Source: Hirsutella rhossiliensis
Lineage: Eukaryota > Ascomycota > Sordariomycetes > Hypocreales > Ophiocordycipitaceae
Reading direction: 5' to 3'
Assembly: GCF_020360975.1 (NCBI RefSeq)
Contig: NW_025408669.1
Span: 4,774,001-4,838,000, forward strand
DNA length: 64,000 bases
Of this stretch, positions 1-12,257 are shown in pieces. The translations under genes were made by a program, and so were the position numbers. Below the pieces are notes generated by a model. The model ran no database searches and had not been told where the DNA came from. It saw nothing but the letters and a program-made list of their open reading frames with translations. Positions within the stretch are counted from its first letter, which is position 1. The number at the start of each line of letters is the position of its first letter.

Positions 1-1348
1 ACGTTGGGGAAATCCATGCCGCGAGCAGTGACGTCGGAAGAGAAGAGGACCGCGTTCTTAGCCTCGCGAAACATATCGGCAGCCTTGCTCCGCTGCCCCT
101 GGCTGAGCCTCGAGTGGATGGCGAACGTGGAGCACGGCATCTTATCGTTCCTCCTGCCGTGATAAGCCATTTCTGCACAAAGCTCGACCATTGCCGTGGT
201 GTTGAAGTAGACGATGGCCTTGAAGGGCGACGAGTTTGCGGGATCCTCTCGGAACTTGGTCATTTCGCGGTCGATTAATTCAAAAATGGAGGGGAAGGCA
301 TTGGCCCAGGAGGCAAGAAGTACAATGTGCTGGGGGACTCTGTCGTGTGTCAAGGACTCGTTCTCGGGGATGGTCTGCACGAATGTGAAGTCGTCTGGTC
401 GGATCATTGTGCGAGCTAGACGGATGACGTTGTCGGGTATCGTGGCCGAGACGAGCATTGTCTGGCGAACCTTTTCCTTGGGCGACGGAAGGCGGCTGAC
501 GATTTCGTCGAGTTCCTTTTCAAAGCCGACATCCAGCATGCGATCAGCCTCATCGAGGACAAGAGCGGCCAGATTGGGCGCAGCGATGCCGCTTCTCGGG
601 TCTGACAGCAGGTCGTTCAAGCGACCTGGCGTAGCGACCAGGAGATGGCAGCCGTTTCGCTGCACCTCTCGCAACATGAGGGATTTCTGAGTGCCTCCGA
701 CGGCAGATTGTACGACGAGACCAGTGTTCTTGGTGACTCGACGGGCCTCGACGGCAATCTGTTCTGCCAGCTCTCGGGTCGGGGAGAGGATGATGCCCCG
801 GATATCATCCGACCTCGCGCGGTAAGATGCGCTCCTCCTGGCCAGGGAGGGATCCTCGTTGATCATTCGTTGCAAGAGGGGCAGAAGGAAAGCCAATGTT
901 TTGCCAGTGCCGGTCTTGGCCTGCGCGACACTGCGATGAGTTAGCTTTGAGTGACAAGGGCCGCAGCTGAAGAATTTTCGAGGCCAACTCACATATCGTT
1001 GCCTTTCAGAGCTGGGTTGATGGTCTTTGCTTGGACGGGCGTCATGGCCTCGTATTTCATGTCCCGCACGATGGCGCCCAGCAGGTTCTCGTGGACGCCG
1101 AGCTGCGCAAGGTCTGCGAAATTTGAGAGTTCGCCGGGAACAGAATCCTGGCCTTTGGAAGCGTCTTGGGCGACTGCTTCAGTGCTGTACAGACGAGAGG
1201 CCAAGGCCAATGTGTTCAGGCTCAGGGGCGCATTGCGGCGAGAGAGCGACGCGGCGGTCGGCAGCGCGGCGCGTGTGCGAAGCATCATCGACGTCGACCT
1301 GGCAGCGCCTGCCAGGCCAGCGCAGCGACGAATGCCCTGCCTGAACAT
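1..1348 (-). CDS. MSS116: Mitochondrial DEAD-box RNA helicase, Mss116-like (3' end outside window)
   Basis: ATP-dependent RNA chaperone expected to act on group I/II introns and translation in the mitochondrial matrix. Exon 1 is 1348-993. A 62-nt intron (GTGAGT...GCAG, 992-931) splits the region just before the Walker A, and exon 2 runs from 930 off the left edge. Visible motifs in order are a Q-motif region (TPVQ), motif I (AQAKTGTGKT), Ia (PTREL), II (DEAD), III (SAT) and V (ARGMDFPN). The first ~50 residues are rich in Arg, Ser and Ala without acids, as in a mitochondrial presequence. Only the C-terminal end of RecA domain 2 and the basic tail are missing because the window stops. The family (Mss116/DEAD-box) is clear; orthology to yeast MSS116 is inferred from the presequence and motif spacing. 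Confidence 0.9.
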
Positions 1349-1911
1349 GATGACGGATGCGGAGACGAAGGAGCAGTAGAACAGACGGGCGGTTTGGGGC
1401 TCAAGATGTAAAGAGAGGGGGGAGAGGAATTGGAGGATGGGAATTCACTCAGGATTGCAGAAGGACAACCATTTTGGAGATTTTATCGCCTCTGCCGTAC
1501 GTCCGCAGAAAAAAATTGGCCTTATCAGGAGTTGGAGCTTTACCTCATCGGGAATGAAGGGTGTCCCTAGCCGGGGGCGGATAAACGATCCACCTGGAAT
1601 ACGTACCTCTTTCCATGACCAGAGCATCCGCATGGAAGCTCTCACAGAACCTTGACCCGGCCATCACCACCGAAAAGGAACGGAGTTGTTGGAGGCCATC
1701 ATGCACGTTGCGACTTCGACGTTGGTCGAGTGCGAGGCGATGAGCTATGCTGCCGTCCTCAAGACGTCTTGATATTCTGTCGACAATTCCGTACGCCCTA
1801 CACCGACCGGTCAGACCACCCGTGTGTTGATGCTCATGTTCGTAGCAATGCAATGCCATGCCATGCCTTTGAGGAAAATAATTAAAAGCCCCTTCACCAT
1901 TCACTCCAGCA
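1349..1911. other. Intergenic, no gene seen
   Basis: This stretch separates the start of the helicase gene from the stop of the INCENP gene; both are on the minus strand, so it holds the helicase promoter and the INCENP 3' flank. Short open frames here have no recognisable composition or motif. Confidence 0.6.
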
Positions 1912-4900
1912 TCATAGCATCTCCTTGCTCATCTCGTAAGACCACCCACCCTCTCGCCTGAGCTTGTCACGCGCGGCAAGGTCCTTTCTGACGTCCTCCT
2001 CGGTCAAGCGATCCGCTCCACTCCAGTTGGCGCTCGACGTCCTCGCCCGAAACTTGTGCCATCTGTCCTTGCTCTTGTGGAAAACCTCCTCCATGTTCAG
2101 CGCTGCCGGCGGGCCAAAGATTTGCGACGGATCCATCGTCTCCTGGAGCATCAGCGCGCGGCGAAGATCAGGCGAGTCGGCCCAGGCCGCAACGCTCATC
2201 CCGTTGGCCTCGTCGTCCTCGTCCTCATCTTCGTCGTCTGTTTGGATTTCCGGCAGTTCAATCGACTCGCCGTTCTGGAAGCGCGGCGACGATCGCGGCG
2301 CTGACTTGGCCGTCGACTTGCTACCATTGTAAGCTCCAGGACGGGCAGGCGTCTTGTACGCAGGGCCGGTCGCGTTTGCGTTGGGTGCAAACGGAATAGC
2401 CCCCTTGGATATTTGTGCCATGTCCAACGGATGCGTCGCCTTGGCTTGGTTGTTGTGCTGAGCAGTAACGGTTGCCTTGAACAAGTCCCGGGTTGCGCTC
2501 TGAGGAGCATTCGCGTATCCGTACATGGGCTTGGGTGGCAGGTCCTACGACAAGTATTAGTTTGGCTCGGAATCACGCGGCAGACAACGCGACTTACCTT
2601 CTTATAGCCGCCAGATGGTCGAACTGGGGGCCCCTTGATGTTTCGCGAATGGTCCAACTCAGCGTCGTCCTCAAACGCGTCGCTAGTTCGTCGTCGTTTC
2701 GCCTCGTTGGCTTGATATGCCGGTCCACCTCGCGAGAGACCTCGCTTGGCTTGCTGGTCATCACTTCGCTCCGGGCCCAGAGTCCGCTTCGTGCCTGCCT
2801 TGGACGTGTTTGACAAGAGAGCGTTGACTGGCCGACTTGTTTCGTCCTGCGAGCGATGCAGATTGGACGTCATCCGAGACTGTGGCCGGGTTGTCTGCGC
2901 GTCCCCCCTCGCACTGGACGCGGTCGACGCAATCTTTTCCTGTGCACCAGCCGATGCCGGAGGTCCGTTTGCGTGAGAACGAGCAGCGGGAGGCGGGGCT
3001 TTTGTCTGCTTGGCCTTTTCCAGCGCCGCTCTCCTCTGGGCGGGAGTCTTTCCCTCGTTCTGAGATGCAGCGTGCTGATAGTCTTGCTGTCTTTGCCGCT
3101 CGGCCTCTTGGCGACGCCATTGCTCTTGCTTACGCTGATCCTCTTGCGCCGCTGTTCGTTTGCGCTCCACATCAGTCTTCAAGTCGCGTCGCCGCTGGGC
3201 TTCGCGCTCGTCTAACTCCTTCTTCTTCGCCATCAGGTCCAGTGTCTTGGGTCGGCTAACAGAAGATGGAGCCCTCAAGCCAGGTGCCGATGACTTTGCG
3301 TGCAACGATGCCTTGCTCGACTTGCTCACGAGTCGGTTCTGCGACTGCAGACCAGAAGGGCCGGCTGTGTCGTGTGAAGCTGTGGAAAGCCTGCTGGAGG
3401 TATGGTACTGGGACTGCGATCCAGTGTTGACTCTGATGACTGTTGGGACTTGCTTCGCCTTGGCTTGGATTTCCTTTGCAGGCTTCACAGGTCGTTTGGT
3501 CTCCTTACTTCGGATGGACTGGCCCGGCCGGGTGGAGCGAGCAGCGGATGGTGGCGGAGCACTGGCCAGGGCGTCCTCCATCTCGGCGTCTTCCGCCATC
3601 GCCTGGTGCTCGCTCTCGGCCGCCTTGAACTTGCGAGGGCTGCTCCTGGTCGGTTTCGGTGTCTCTTTGGGCAGGGCTTTCTCCTCCGCCTTTTTAGAGG
3701 AAATTTGCTTCTCCATAGCCGCGATTCGCTCCTGTTCTCGGCTGAAGACGATGGCCTTCTCCCTTTCCTTCTCGCGGGCCTTCTCCAGCTTCTCGTTCTG
3801 CGCCTCCATTCGCTTCGCTTCTTTATCGCGGCGCTTTTCTTCCTTCTCCCGCTCTGCGGAGGCTCTGTTACGTCGAGCAGGGGGTCGCACAGGACTGCCA
3901 TCAGCGCGTTCCGCTTGCTCTTGCATGCCATGGGACCCAATCCTTGGCTTGGAGACAACCGACTCTGATGAGGCAGTCGTGTGGAAGCCTGGACGAGTGG
4001 TGGCTGGTGACATCATGGATGACTTCCCTTCGGCACTGACGGCGGCGCTGCTCGCGAGAAGACCCTTGGAACTCTTCAGAATAGATGACAGCTTATTCTT
4101 GACTTGCTTCAGGGGGCTATCGCGAAAGCTTCGAGACGGTGATTTGGACGGTGTGTCAGTCGACATGCCGGATACGGTTCGCAAGCTGGGTTGAGAGCCG
4201 GAAACGACATGTCTGAGGGACTGTAGCTCCGGGTCCATAGTCGAATGCGCCGTTAGAATAGGCAAATCAGACACATAGTCCGTGTGCTCTTGGGCACTCG
4301 AGAGCTGCTCGCTTCGGCTGCTTTCGCTTTGTCCGTGGCCGGAGACTTCGAATTCTTTGTGCCCGATGGTGTCTTTGCCTTGAATTCCTTCCATCACATC
4401 TCTAGAGTGACTTTTCGGCAAGGCTGGTCTGGCTTCGGACGTGACGGATAAAGTTGCGGGCGGCTCAATCCAGTCGTCGTCATCGTCGTCATCGTCGTCG
4501 TCGTCATTTGGAAATGCTCCTGGAGTGCTCTGGGCCGTTGGCTTCCGCAGTGATGATGGGGACACTGCCGCGATGGCCTTTGGTAGCTGCGACGGCTGCG
4601 CACCGGAAACCAGCTTTGGCTGTCCTATGCCGTTCGACTGCGACTTCCCGAGCATATTGATCTGGTCCTGCAGCCTCTGCGTGTATGTCTTGGTGTGGTT
4701 GAGTGTGACGCTGTTCTGTTCGCCAGCGTTTCGAGCTTCAACGTCCTCATCAACATCCATCTCATCAGACTTTCCATCTTCGTCGCAATCCATCTTGCCA
4801 GGATTGCCTAGGCTCTTGCCTCCAGTAGGTCTGTTGTAGTAGCTCGTTCGGACATGATCCAGCTGGCTTGTTCTCGAAATCCGAGCCCCAATACTCTTGC

Positions 4901-5944
4901 CGGCTGTGAGCGGTTCCCTGGCTGGCAGAGACGCGAAGTTCAAGCTACTCTTTCGAACCATTGGCCTTATTGGGCTGGAGCCATCAGATGGTGCGTCGTC
5001 CGAGGCTTGCTCTGCGTGAGGAGTTTCAACATCTTGTTCTGTCTCCGCCAAGTTCGCATCAGGGTGCACCGTAGCAGACGGCGAAAACGGTGGCGCATCG
5101 AGATCTTCATCGCCACCGTGTCGCTCTCTTGGTGAAGTCTCTGGGCCAGAATCTCCCACGGCCTTCATGGCCGCTTCTTGAGCACACCCCATCTCTTCGT
5201 CCTGATTCGCTTGAAGTGTTTCCACAGCTGGCTCAACGGAGACAGCTTGAGACGGGCTATTGCTCTTTGACATCGTCACAATCGCTTGGCAGGAGGCCTG
5301 GTCGGATTGCGCTTGCTTAGCGTCGTCCAGCACCGGGTCCTCGTGAATTTCCAGAGGTGCGGCGTCTTGACTGCCAAAGTATCCCGAGTCTTGGACCGTT
5401 GGCGCAGGAGCTGTCTGCATTGGCGGCGATGCAGCCTTTCGAGAGGAGGAATGCTTCACCGGGCTCGGCGAGTTTCTTGCCGCATTGACGTGTGCTTGAG
5501 GAGATTGTGGTCGAGGGGTTTGGCTAGAAAGATTCGAAATTCCCTTTGGCTTTGCGCCGAACACGTCAGAGAGAGGCTATGGCTTGTCAGCTTCACACCA
5601 AGGCACGGCGAATCCCGCAGACTTACAACTCGTGATTGCAACGCGTTCTGTTTGCGTGTTGTGTGTGGGGTTTTGCCACGAAGCTTTCCGGGAGTCTTGA
5701 AGGTCTCGGCGAGGTTCCTGCAGAGAATTAGCCGTCAATTTCCAGAAGTCGAGTGGGAGCCGCGCTACATTTCATTCTCGTCGAAGATGCTGGCCATGTG
5801 CTCGTTGAGCCAATCCAGCTCGTTCCGCGCAGAATAGGAAAACTCCTCCACCTCCGCTTGGGCCACCTGGAGCGCAAAGGCTCGCTCCTCGGCGACCCAT
5901 GATGCGGAACCGACCTGCGAACGCGGTCCTCTCATGGCCGCCAT
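1912..5944 (-). CDS. INCENP: Inner centromere protein INCENP/Sli15 (chromosomal passenger complex)
   Basis: Scaffold of the chromosomal passenger complex; it should bind survivin/borealin at its N-terminus and activate Aurora kinase through its C-terminus at centromeres and the anaphase spindle. Four exons: 5944-5769, 5717-5627, 5576-2598 and 2544-1912, giving 1292 aa. The N-terminal CEN-box-type helix occupies residues ~1-70. The centre is long, Ser/Pro-rich and low in complexity, with an acidic Asp run coded near 4470-4505, followed by a highly charged Glu/Arg/Lys segment that should form a single helix or coiled coil (coded ~3000-3900). The IN-box is at ~1200-1245, with W-A-D-S-P then a short LRRAL helix and FGPP. 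Start chosen at the ATG that opens the conserved N-terminal block. It shares a promoter with SMC2, another chromosome-segregation gene. Confidence 0.9.
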
Positions 5945-6433
5945 GCCTGTTCGGATCGCCTGCGAAGCCCGTGACCGCGCTGTACCGAGAGTCGACGGAC
6001 GGTTCGCTCAGCTGTCAGGTATCATAAAAGCATGAGCGGCATCACCAGGCGAAAAGGCGTGGCTCGACGTAGCAATGGGTGATGCGTGAGAGCAAAGGCG
6101 ATGTTGATGATGAATAGCTGAGGTGCTCCAATGTCGGCACCCAACATTCCCCAGTCTTGGTTAGCATTTGTTTTGATTGATCCTAAACCGGGCTAGCGTT
6201 ACCGGCGCCTTACCTCTCCATCAGTGCAGGCCCGCGTCCGCGCTTGGAAAGACCACGTGATGACGCCAGTACACTCACGTGCCGATAAGAAGTCCTTATC
6301 AGATGCTCAACACGGCATTGTTTACTCGGAAGCGCGTCTCCAGCCGCCCACCTGGCTGTTAGACAACGACGGCTGGCGTTGTGAAGCGCAGACTTGACGT
6401 ACTTGCACCTGCAACACGACTACCGCGGGCACC
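5945..6433. promoter_or_regulatory. Shared INCENP/SMC2 divergent promoter
   Basis: 489 bp separate the two ATGs of divergently transcribed genes. Two CACGTG E-boxes lie at 6254-6259 and 6276-6281. They are followed by GATAAG (6284-6289) facing CTTATC (6295-6300), an inverted GATA pair. Site identities are read directly; which factors bind them is not known. Confidence 0.55.
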
Positions 6434-9400
6434 ATGAGGGTGATAGAAGTCATCATCGACGTACGCGACCCGTCACCGCCGTTTGCGCATTCTGCTGACT
6501 GGCGCAACAGGGCTTCAAGTCGTATGCCGTTCGGACGGTGATATCAGGATGGTAAACTCGGCCAGCCCCCCGCTTCCGTCCCTTGACGCCGCTGATAAGC
6601 CCAGGGACGAGAGCTTCAACTCCATCACTGGCCTGAACGGCAGCGGCAAGTCTAATATCCTAGACTCGATCTGCTTCGTCCTCGGCATCACGAACATGTC
6701 CACGGTTCGAGCGCAAAATCTTCAAGTACGGTCGCAACGCGGATTCACTGAGTAGGTCGCCGCTAACGCGCGCAGGACCTGATATACAAGCGCGGCCAGG
6801 CAGGAGTTACCAAGGCCAGTGTGACGATTGTGTTCGACAACCGGGACACCAAGAAGTCGCCGATAGGGTTTGAGGAGTATGCAACCATCAGCGTCACTCG
6901 CCAGATCGTTCTGGGCGGCACCTCCAAATACCTCATCAACGGTCATCGAGCACAGCAACAGACGGTCCAGAACCTTTTCCAGTCGGTGCAGCTAAACATC
7001 AACAATCCCAATTTCCTCATCATGCAGGGGAGGATCACCAAGGTCTTGAACATGAAGCCGGTAGAGATTCTGGCCATGATCGAGGAAGCAGCGGGAACAA
7101 GAATGTTTGAGGACCGAAGGGACAAGGCGCTGAAGACGATGGCGAAGAAGGAACTGAAGCTTCAGGAGCTGAGGGAGCTTCTGAAAGACGAAATTGAGCC
7201 CAAGCTGGAAAAGCTCCGAACCGAAAAGCGAGCGTTCCTCGACTTCCAGCAAACTCAAAACGATCTTGAGCGATTAACCAGGCTTGTGGTTGCTTACGAC
7301 TACACCAGATGTCAAGAGAAGTTGAAGCAGTCGGCAGCAGACCTGGAGGCGAAAAAACAGCGACTGAAGAGTCTGGAAGACTCGGCGGCACGCTTCAGGA
7401 GTGAAATATCGCACCTCGAAGAAGACGTTGGAAAAGTACGAGCCCAGCGTGACAAGGAGCTCAAGAAGGGTGGAAAGGCACAAGCCCTCGAGGATGCTGT
7501 CAAGAAGCATGCCAACGAGCTCGTGCGACTCGCCACCGTTCTGGACCTAAAGAACACAAGTCTAGCAGAGGAGAGTGAGAAGAAGGCGGCTATGGAGAAG
7601 ACAGTATCGGAGCTGGAAGCCACTCTCCAAGTCAAATCGGCGGCTTTTGCGGATGCAAAGTCCACCTACGACAAGGCAAAGGACGACCTTGCGAAGCAGA
7701 GCAAAGACGTTGAGTCAAAGGAAGAGCTGCTGCAAACCCTGCAAACCGGCGTCGCCTCCAAGGACGGCCCGGAGAATGGCTACCAGGGACAGCTGCAAGA
7801 TGCACGGAATCGGGCCACGACTGCTGCGACGGAGCAGGAGCAGGCCAAGATCAAAATCGCGCACCTGCAAAGCCGCCTTAAGGAGGAAGAGCCCCGAGCC
7901 AAAAAGGCGAAAGAGCAGAACGCTGGTCTCTTGCGTGATCTAGATGGTTTGAAGTCGCAGGCGCTGCGATTGGAGAAGGAACTGGGCAAACTCGGCTTCG
8001 AGCCCGGTCAAGAGGAGGACATGTACAAGCAGGAGTCGCTCTTGCAGCAGACGGTACGAAGCTTTCGAGAGGACTCGGACAAGCTCAAGCGCCAGGTTGC
8101 CAACATCGATTTCAACTACGCCGATCCTGTCCCTGGATTCGATCGATCCAAGGTCAAGGGTTTGGTGGCCCAGCTCTTCACCCTCGACAAGGAACACAGT
8201 AGAGCAGGCACCGCCCTGGAGATCTGCGCCGGAGGGCGTTTGTACAACGTGGTTGTTGACACAGAAGTGACGGGCACACAACTGCTTCAGAAGGGCAAGC
8301 TGAGAAAGCGAGTCACGATTATTCCCTTGAACAAGATTGCAGCGTTCAAGGCATCAGCGCAGACCATTGCAACTGCGCAAAACATTGCACCCGGTAAGGT
8401 TGACCTTGCGTTATCCCTGGTCGGGTACGACGAAGAGGTTTCCGCTGCCATGGAGTACGTGTTTGGCAACACGCTGGTTTGTGCCGACGCCGAGACTGCC
8501 AAGCGGGTAACCTTTGACCCCAATGTGAGAATGAGGAGCATCACCCTCGAGGGAGACGCTTACGACCCTTCTGGCACCTTGTCTGGTGGCAGCGCGCCAA
8601 ACTCGAGCGGTGTTCTCATCACCTTGCAGAAACTCAACAGCATAACGAGGCAGCTAAACGAGGCCGAGCAGTCTTTAAAGGGAGTCCAGGCCCGGATCAC
8701 CCAGGAAAAGTCCAAGCTTGATCGGGCACGCCGTATCAAGCAAGACCTGGACCTGAAGAATCACGAGATCAAGCTCGCCGAGGAACAGATCGGCGGAAAC
8801 TCGTCGTCTTCCATCATCCAAGACGTGGAGAACATGAAGACCAGCATAGTTGAGCTTCAGGAGGGCATCGTTCAAGCCAAGACGCGTCAATCGGATGCCA
8901 GTGCCGATGTGAAGCGGATCGAGAAGGACATGAAGGACTTTGACACCAACAAGGATGCCAAGCTGGTGGAACTGCAAAAGTCACTTGACAAGCTCCGGGT
9001 GGGCCTGAACGACAATTCCGTGGCCGTCAAGACGCTGCAGAAGGAGCTTCAGAGCGCGCACCTGGATGTGGAGCAAGTCGGCGGTGATCTCTCAGCGGCG
9101 CGAGATCAGCTGCAGGAAGTAGAGCTGGGGATCAGGGCGCAACAGCAGGACGTCGAGAATCTCACAAAGCAGCAATCCGAGCTCACAGGGACGCACGACG
9201 CTGTCCAGGCCCAGCTAGACGACGAAAGAGCCAAGCTGCACCAGTTTGACGACGAACTGCGGGCCCTGGATGACGCGGTGCGCTCCAAGAACGCCCGAAT
9301 CGCCGAGGACGGCTTGGAGATGCAAAAGCTGGGCCACCAGGTCGAGCGGTTCCACAAGGAGCAGCAAGGAGCGGCAGATAATGTGGCTCGGCTCGAGGGC

Positions 9401-10187
9401 GAGCACGAATGGATCCAGGACGAACAGGATAGGTTTGGCCGCGGCGGCACGCCTTACGACTTCCAGGGCCAGAATATTGGCGAGTGCAAGGCCACGCTTC
9501 GCAACTTGACGGAACGCTTCCAAGGAATGAAGAAGAAGATCAACCCCAAAGTTATGAACATGATTGACAGCGTCGAGAAGAAGGAGGTATCGCTTAAGCA
9601 CATGATCAAGACCGTCATCCGCGACAAGCGCAAGATTGAAGAGACAATTGTCAGCCTCGACGACTACAAGAAGAAGGCCCTGCGGGAGACATGGGAAAAG
9701 GTCAACGGGGACTTTGGCCAGATATTCTCGGAGCTCCTCCCGGGAGGAAGCTTTGCCAAGTTGGATCCTCCCGAGGGCAAGACGATCAGCGACGGTCTAG
9801 AGGTCAAGGTCTGTCTCGGCAAGGTTTGGAAGCAAAGTCTGACGGAGCTGAGCGGCGGTCAAAGGTGGGTGAGCATCGGCCGGAAAGACGGCTTGCACGT
9901 CGACTAACAAGACTATACACAGGTCTCTCGTCGCTCTATCGCTCATCATGGCCCTGCTACAGTTCAAGCCTGCGCCCATGTACATTCTGGACGAGGTGGA
10001 TGCGGCCCTCGACCTTTCTCATACGCAGAATATCGGGCGCCTGATCAAGACGCGCTTCAAGGGGTCGCAGTTTATCGTCGTCAGTCTCAAGGATGGAATG
10101 TTCCAAAACGCCAACCGCATCTTCCGCACACGGTTCAGCGAAGGCACGAGCATGGTCCAGGCCCTGACACCAGCGGACCTGAAGTAA
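6434..10187 (+). CDS. SMC2: Condensin subunit SMC2
   Basis: ATPase arm of condensin that pairs with SMC4 to compact mitotic chromosomes. Five exons: 6434-6460, 6511-6551, 6605-6725, 6776-9864 and 9923-10187, giving 1180 aa, the usual Smc2 length. The first exon codes only nine residues. Walker A (GLNGSGKSN) is at ~32-40. A first long coiled coil is followed by the hinge at ~515-690, including the short GG loop motifs, then the return coiled coil. The ABC signature (LSGGQRS) is at ~1088 and Walker B ([10 protein letters not shown]) at ~1112. An intron splits the signature motif between Arg and Ser. The IIDGFKSY start and the [10 protein letters not shown] segment are typical of SMC2 rather than other SMCs. 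Confidence 0.96.
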
Positions 10188-10367
10188 CAAGACTTGTTGT
10201 TTTACGACACATATGTACGAGGCACGAAGGGCAATCTGGAATTGGTCATATTGGGAACGTGATTTGATGATGAGCATGAGGGAAAGCTTGCGCTAATGTT
10301 TCTACGGCTTATACTTGTGTGACAGGGATTGCTCTTTGTACATGGGGTTTGGTTGGCTTTGTTAATA

Positions 10368-11979
10368 TCATGTCGCGCCATTGTGCTTTTTGTCTGGAAC
10401 CTGGGGCTCTTTTTGCTGCTGTCCTTGGCCGACGTAATAGTGAGCGCCTCGCTGCAGGACATGGACTTGCATGCCCACCTCCAGAACTGTCTGAAGATGC
10501 TCCGGCGCGCCCGAAGGATGGAAGACGGGGCAGAGCTGCATGCCGAGGCAGCCGGCCTTGGGCGCACCTGAGTCGATTTCACGATGTTTCCGAAGAGCGT
10601 GATCCGGTTCTAGCCGGTGACGTATACCGGTGGCCGGGTCAACGTTGGGTAATTTGCATCTGAGAACTGGTCAGTTGCCAGCTGTTGATGCGCCGAGCCA
10701 TGGCCAAGTCACACTCACCGCACCGTGCGGCAGGAGACATCGAAGACGCTGGGAGGGGTCTCGTTGCCTCTGCCATCCGCGGGCTGAGTGAACTGAACCG
10801 ACTTCCAGTCGTCCTCATCATATGCTTCGGCACCAGAAACTTTGAGGTGGCGCCCGGGGAGGGGCTAGGGGTTAGCGACGAAGACTTGGGACGTCAAGTA
10901 AGGGAGAGGATAGGAATCGCATTGAACAACTTACTGATGATGTTGCCCCGGAATCTGCGGGCGTCGAGATGCTGAATGGCCTGGTCCTTTTGGATTTTGG
11001 TCTCCAAGTCACGTATGCTGGTTAGGCTGAGCATGTGCAAGGGGTACTGCTGAAGAGTCAGGACAAGGGACATGGGGAGAGTGGGCACAAGGTCATGGAC
11101 ACGCACCGCGTCGTGAAAGTCGATTACGGGCTGGTAGCCCAGGGCATCTTTGTGCGGCGCGCAGCGAAAGACTTGCCGCTGGTTAGCCGGGTCCATGCGG
11201 AACAAGCCGAGGGGGTGCTTGAGGCCGAGGTAGCGGGCGAGCTCGGGGGGCAACTCGCGCTCCATGTTGAGGGCGCACGGCGTGTCTTTCCAGATCTTGA
11301 CGGCCTCGTACTTGTAGCCGCGGGCGGTGATGTCGTCGCTGGACGGGAAGTCGAGGGGCAACATCAGCTCCATTTCTGGCACTGCGCTCAGGCCGCGGCT
11401 CAGCTTGGCGGCGAGCAGCTGGACGAGGCGCCGGGGACCCGAGCCGGCGGCGCCGGGGAACCGCAGCACAAGGAAGGCCTCTTCCATCTTGCCCAGCTGC
11501 CGGCTCGTCTTGCTCGGGTCGGGCAGCCAGATGTCGACCTTGACATTGGCCAGCAGCGGCGCCTGCCTGAGCGTCAGAACCTCCCACGTCGGCTCATGGT
11601 CAGTCTCGGCGGCGAGCGGCCTGGGCTTCAGTTGGGCAAATGCAAAGAGGCGGTCATTCTCGAGGCCCGTAGGGAGGACCTTTGCGTGGCTGAGCTCGAC
11701 GCCGCGGCAAGACTTGACAGGATAGACGTGCAGGCTCTGGATGGTGGGTGGACGGGCGTCGGGCCGCGGGCGATGGGCGGACGGGGAATATTGTGTGGCG
11801 AGGTTGCTGTCGGGGCCACGCAGGCCGAGCTTGGTGTGAGTCTGGCGCAGGGCATCGCTGCGCTCGACGGGGATGGGCGGGAAGAGGATCAGGACGGGGA
11901 TGAAGAAGACGACGAGGGTGAGGGCGACGAGGAAGACGGAGCCCCAGTCGAGGTGCGCCGCACCGGCGAGCCACGTCAT
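10368..11979 (-). CDS. MOSC-domain molybdenum-cofactor protein, mARC-like
   Basis: Predicted molybdenum-cofactor enzyme of the mARC/YcbX type, which reduces N-hydroxylated compounds in characterised members. Three exons: 11979-10935, 10839-10719 and 10659-10368, 485 aa. Residues ~15-36 form one hydrophobic membrane anchor, so the protein is probably tail-out on a membrane, as mARC is on the mitochondrial outer membrane. The MOSC N-terminal barrel begins near a LHVYPVKSC motif. The MOSC domain contains ISGAEAYDEDDW, and C390 in R-C-K-L-P-N-V-D-P matches the cofactor-coordinating cysteine position of the family. It is convergent with SMC2 (180 bp between stops). The natural substrate cannot be told from sequence. 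Confidence 0.85.
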
Positions 11980-12257
11980 GATGGCTGGCCGTGTGGCAAG
12001 TGAGACGAGGAGTCCTGCTGCCCGACGCCGGCCAAAGTTGATTAGTCGTTGTAGAGAAGGGGAGCTCTCGCGAGCCCCTGTCTCGTGAGGACGCCGTCGC
12101 CGAGTTGATGAAACAAGCGTACTCCGTATGCGACTCTCTGCTTAGCTAAGCGAGGCTATGACGTCGAGCGAGAGTCTCTTTGGTGGTGGTGCGCGAAATC
12201 CCTCACCTAACTTCTAAGTGTATACCTACTTCGCACTTAAGCTATGATATATTGATA

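Noticed and set aside
3160..4194. 344-codon plus-strand frame inside INCENP
   Set aside because: Antisense of the low-complexity charged region of INCENP; no independent motif or start context.
11035..12003. 322-codon plus-strand frame antisense to the MOSC gene
   Set aside because: Mirror frame of a well-supported GC-rich coding exon; Gly/Glu/Arg composition is the usual shadow pattern.
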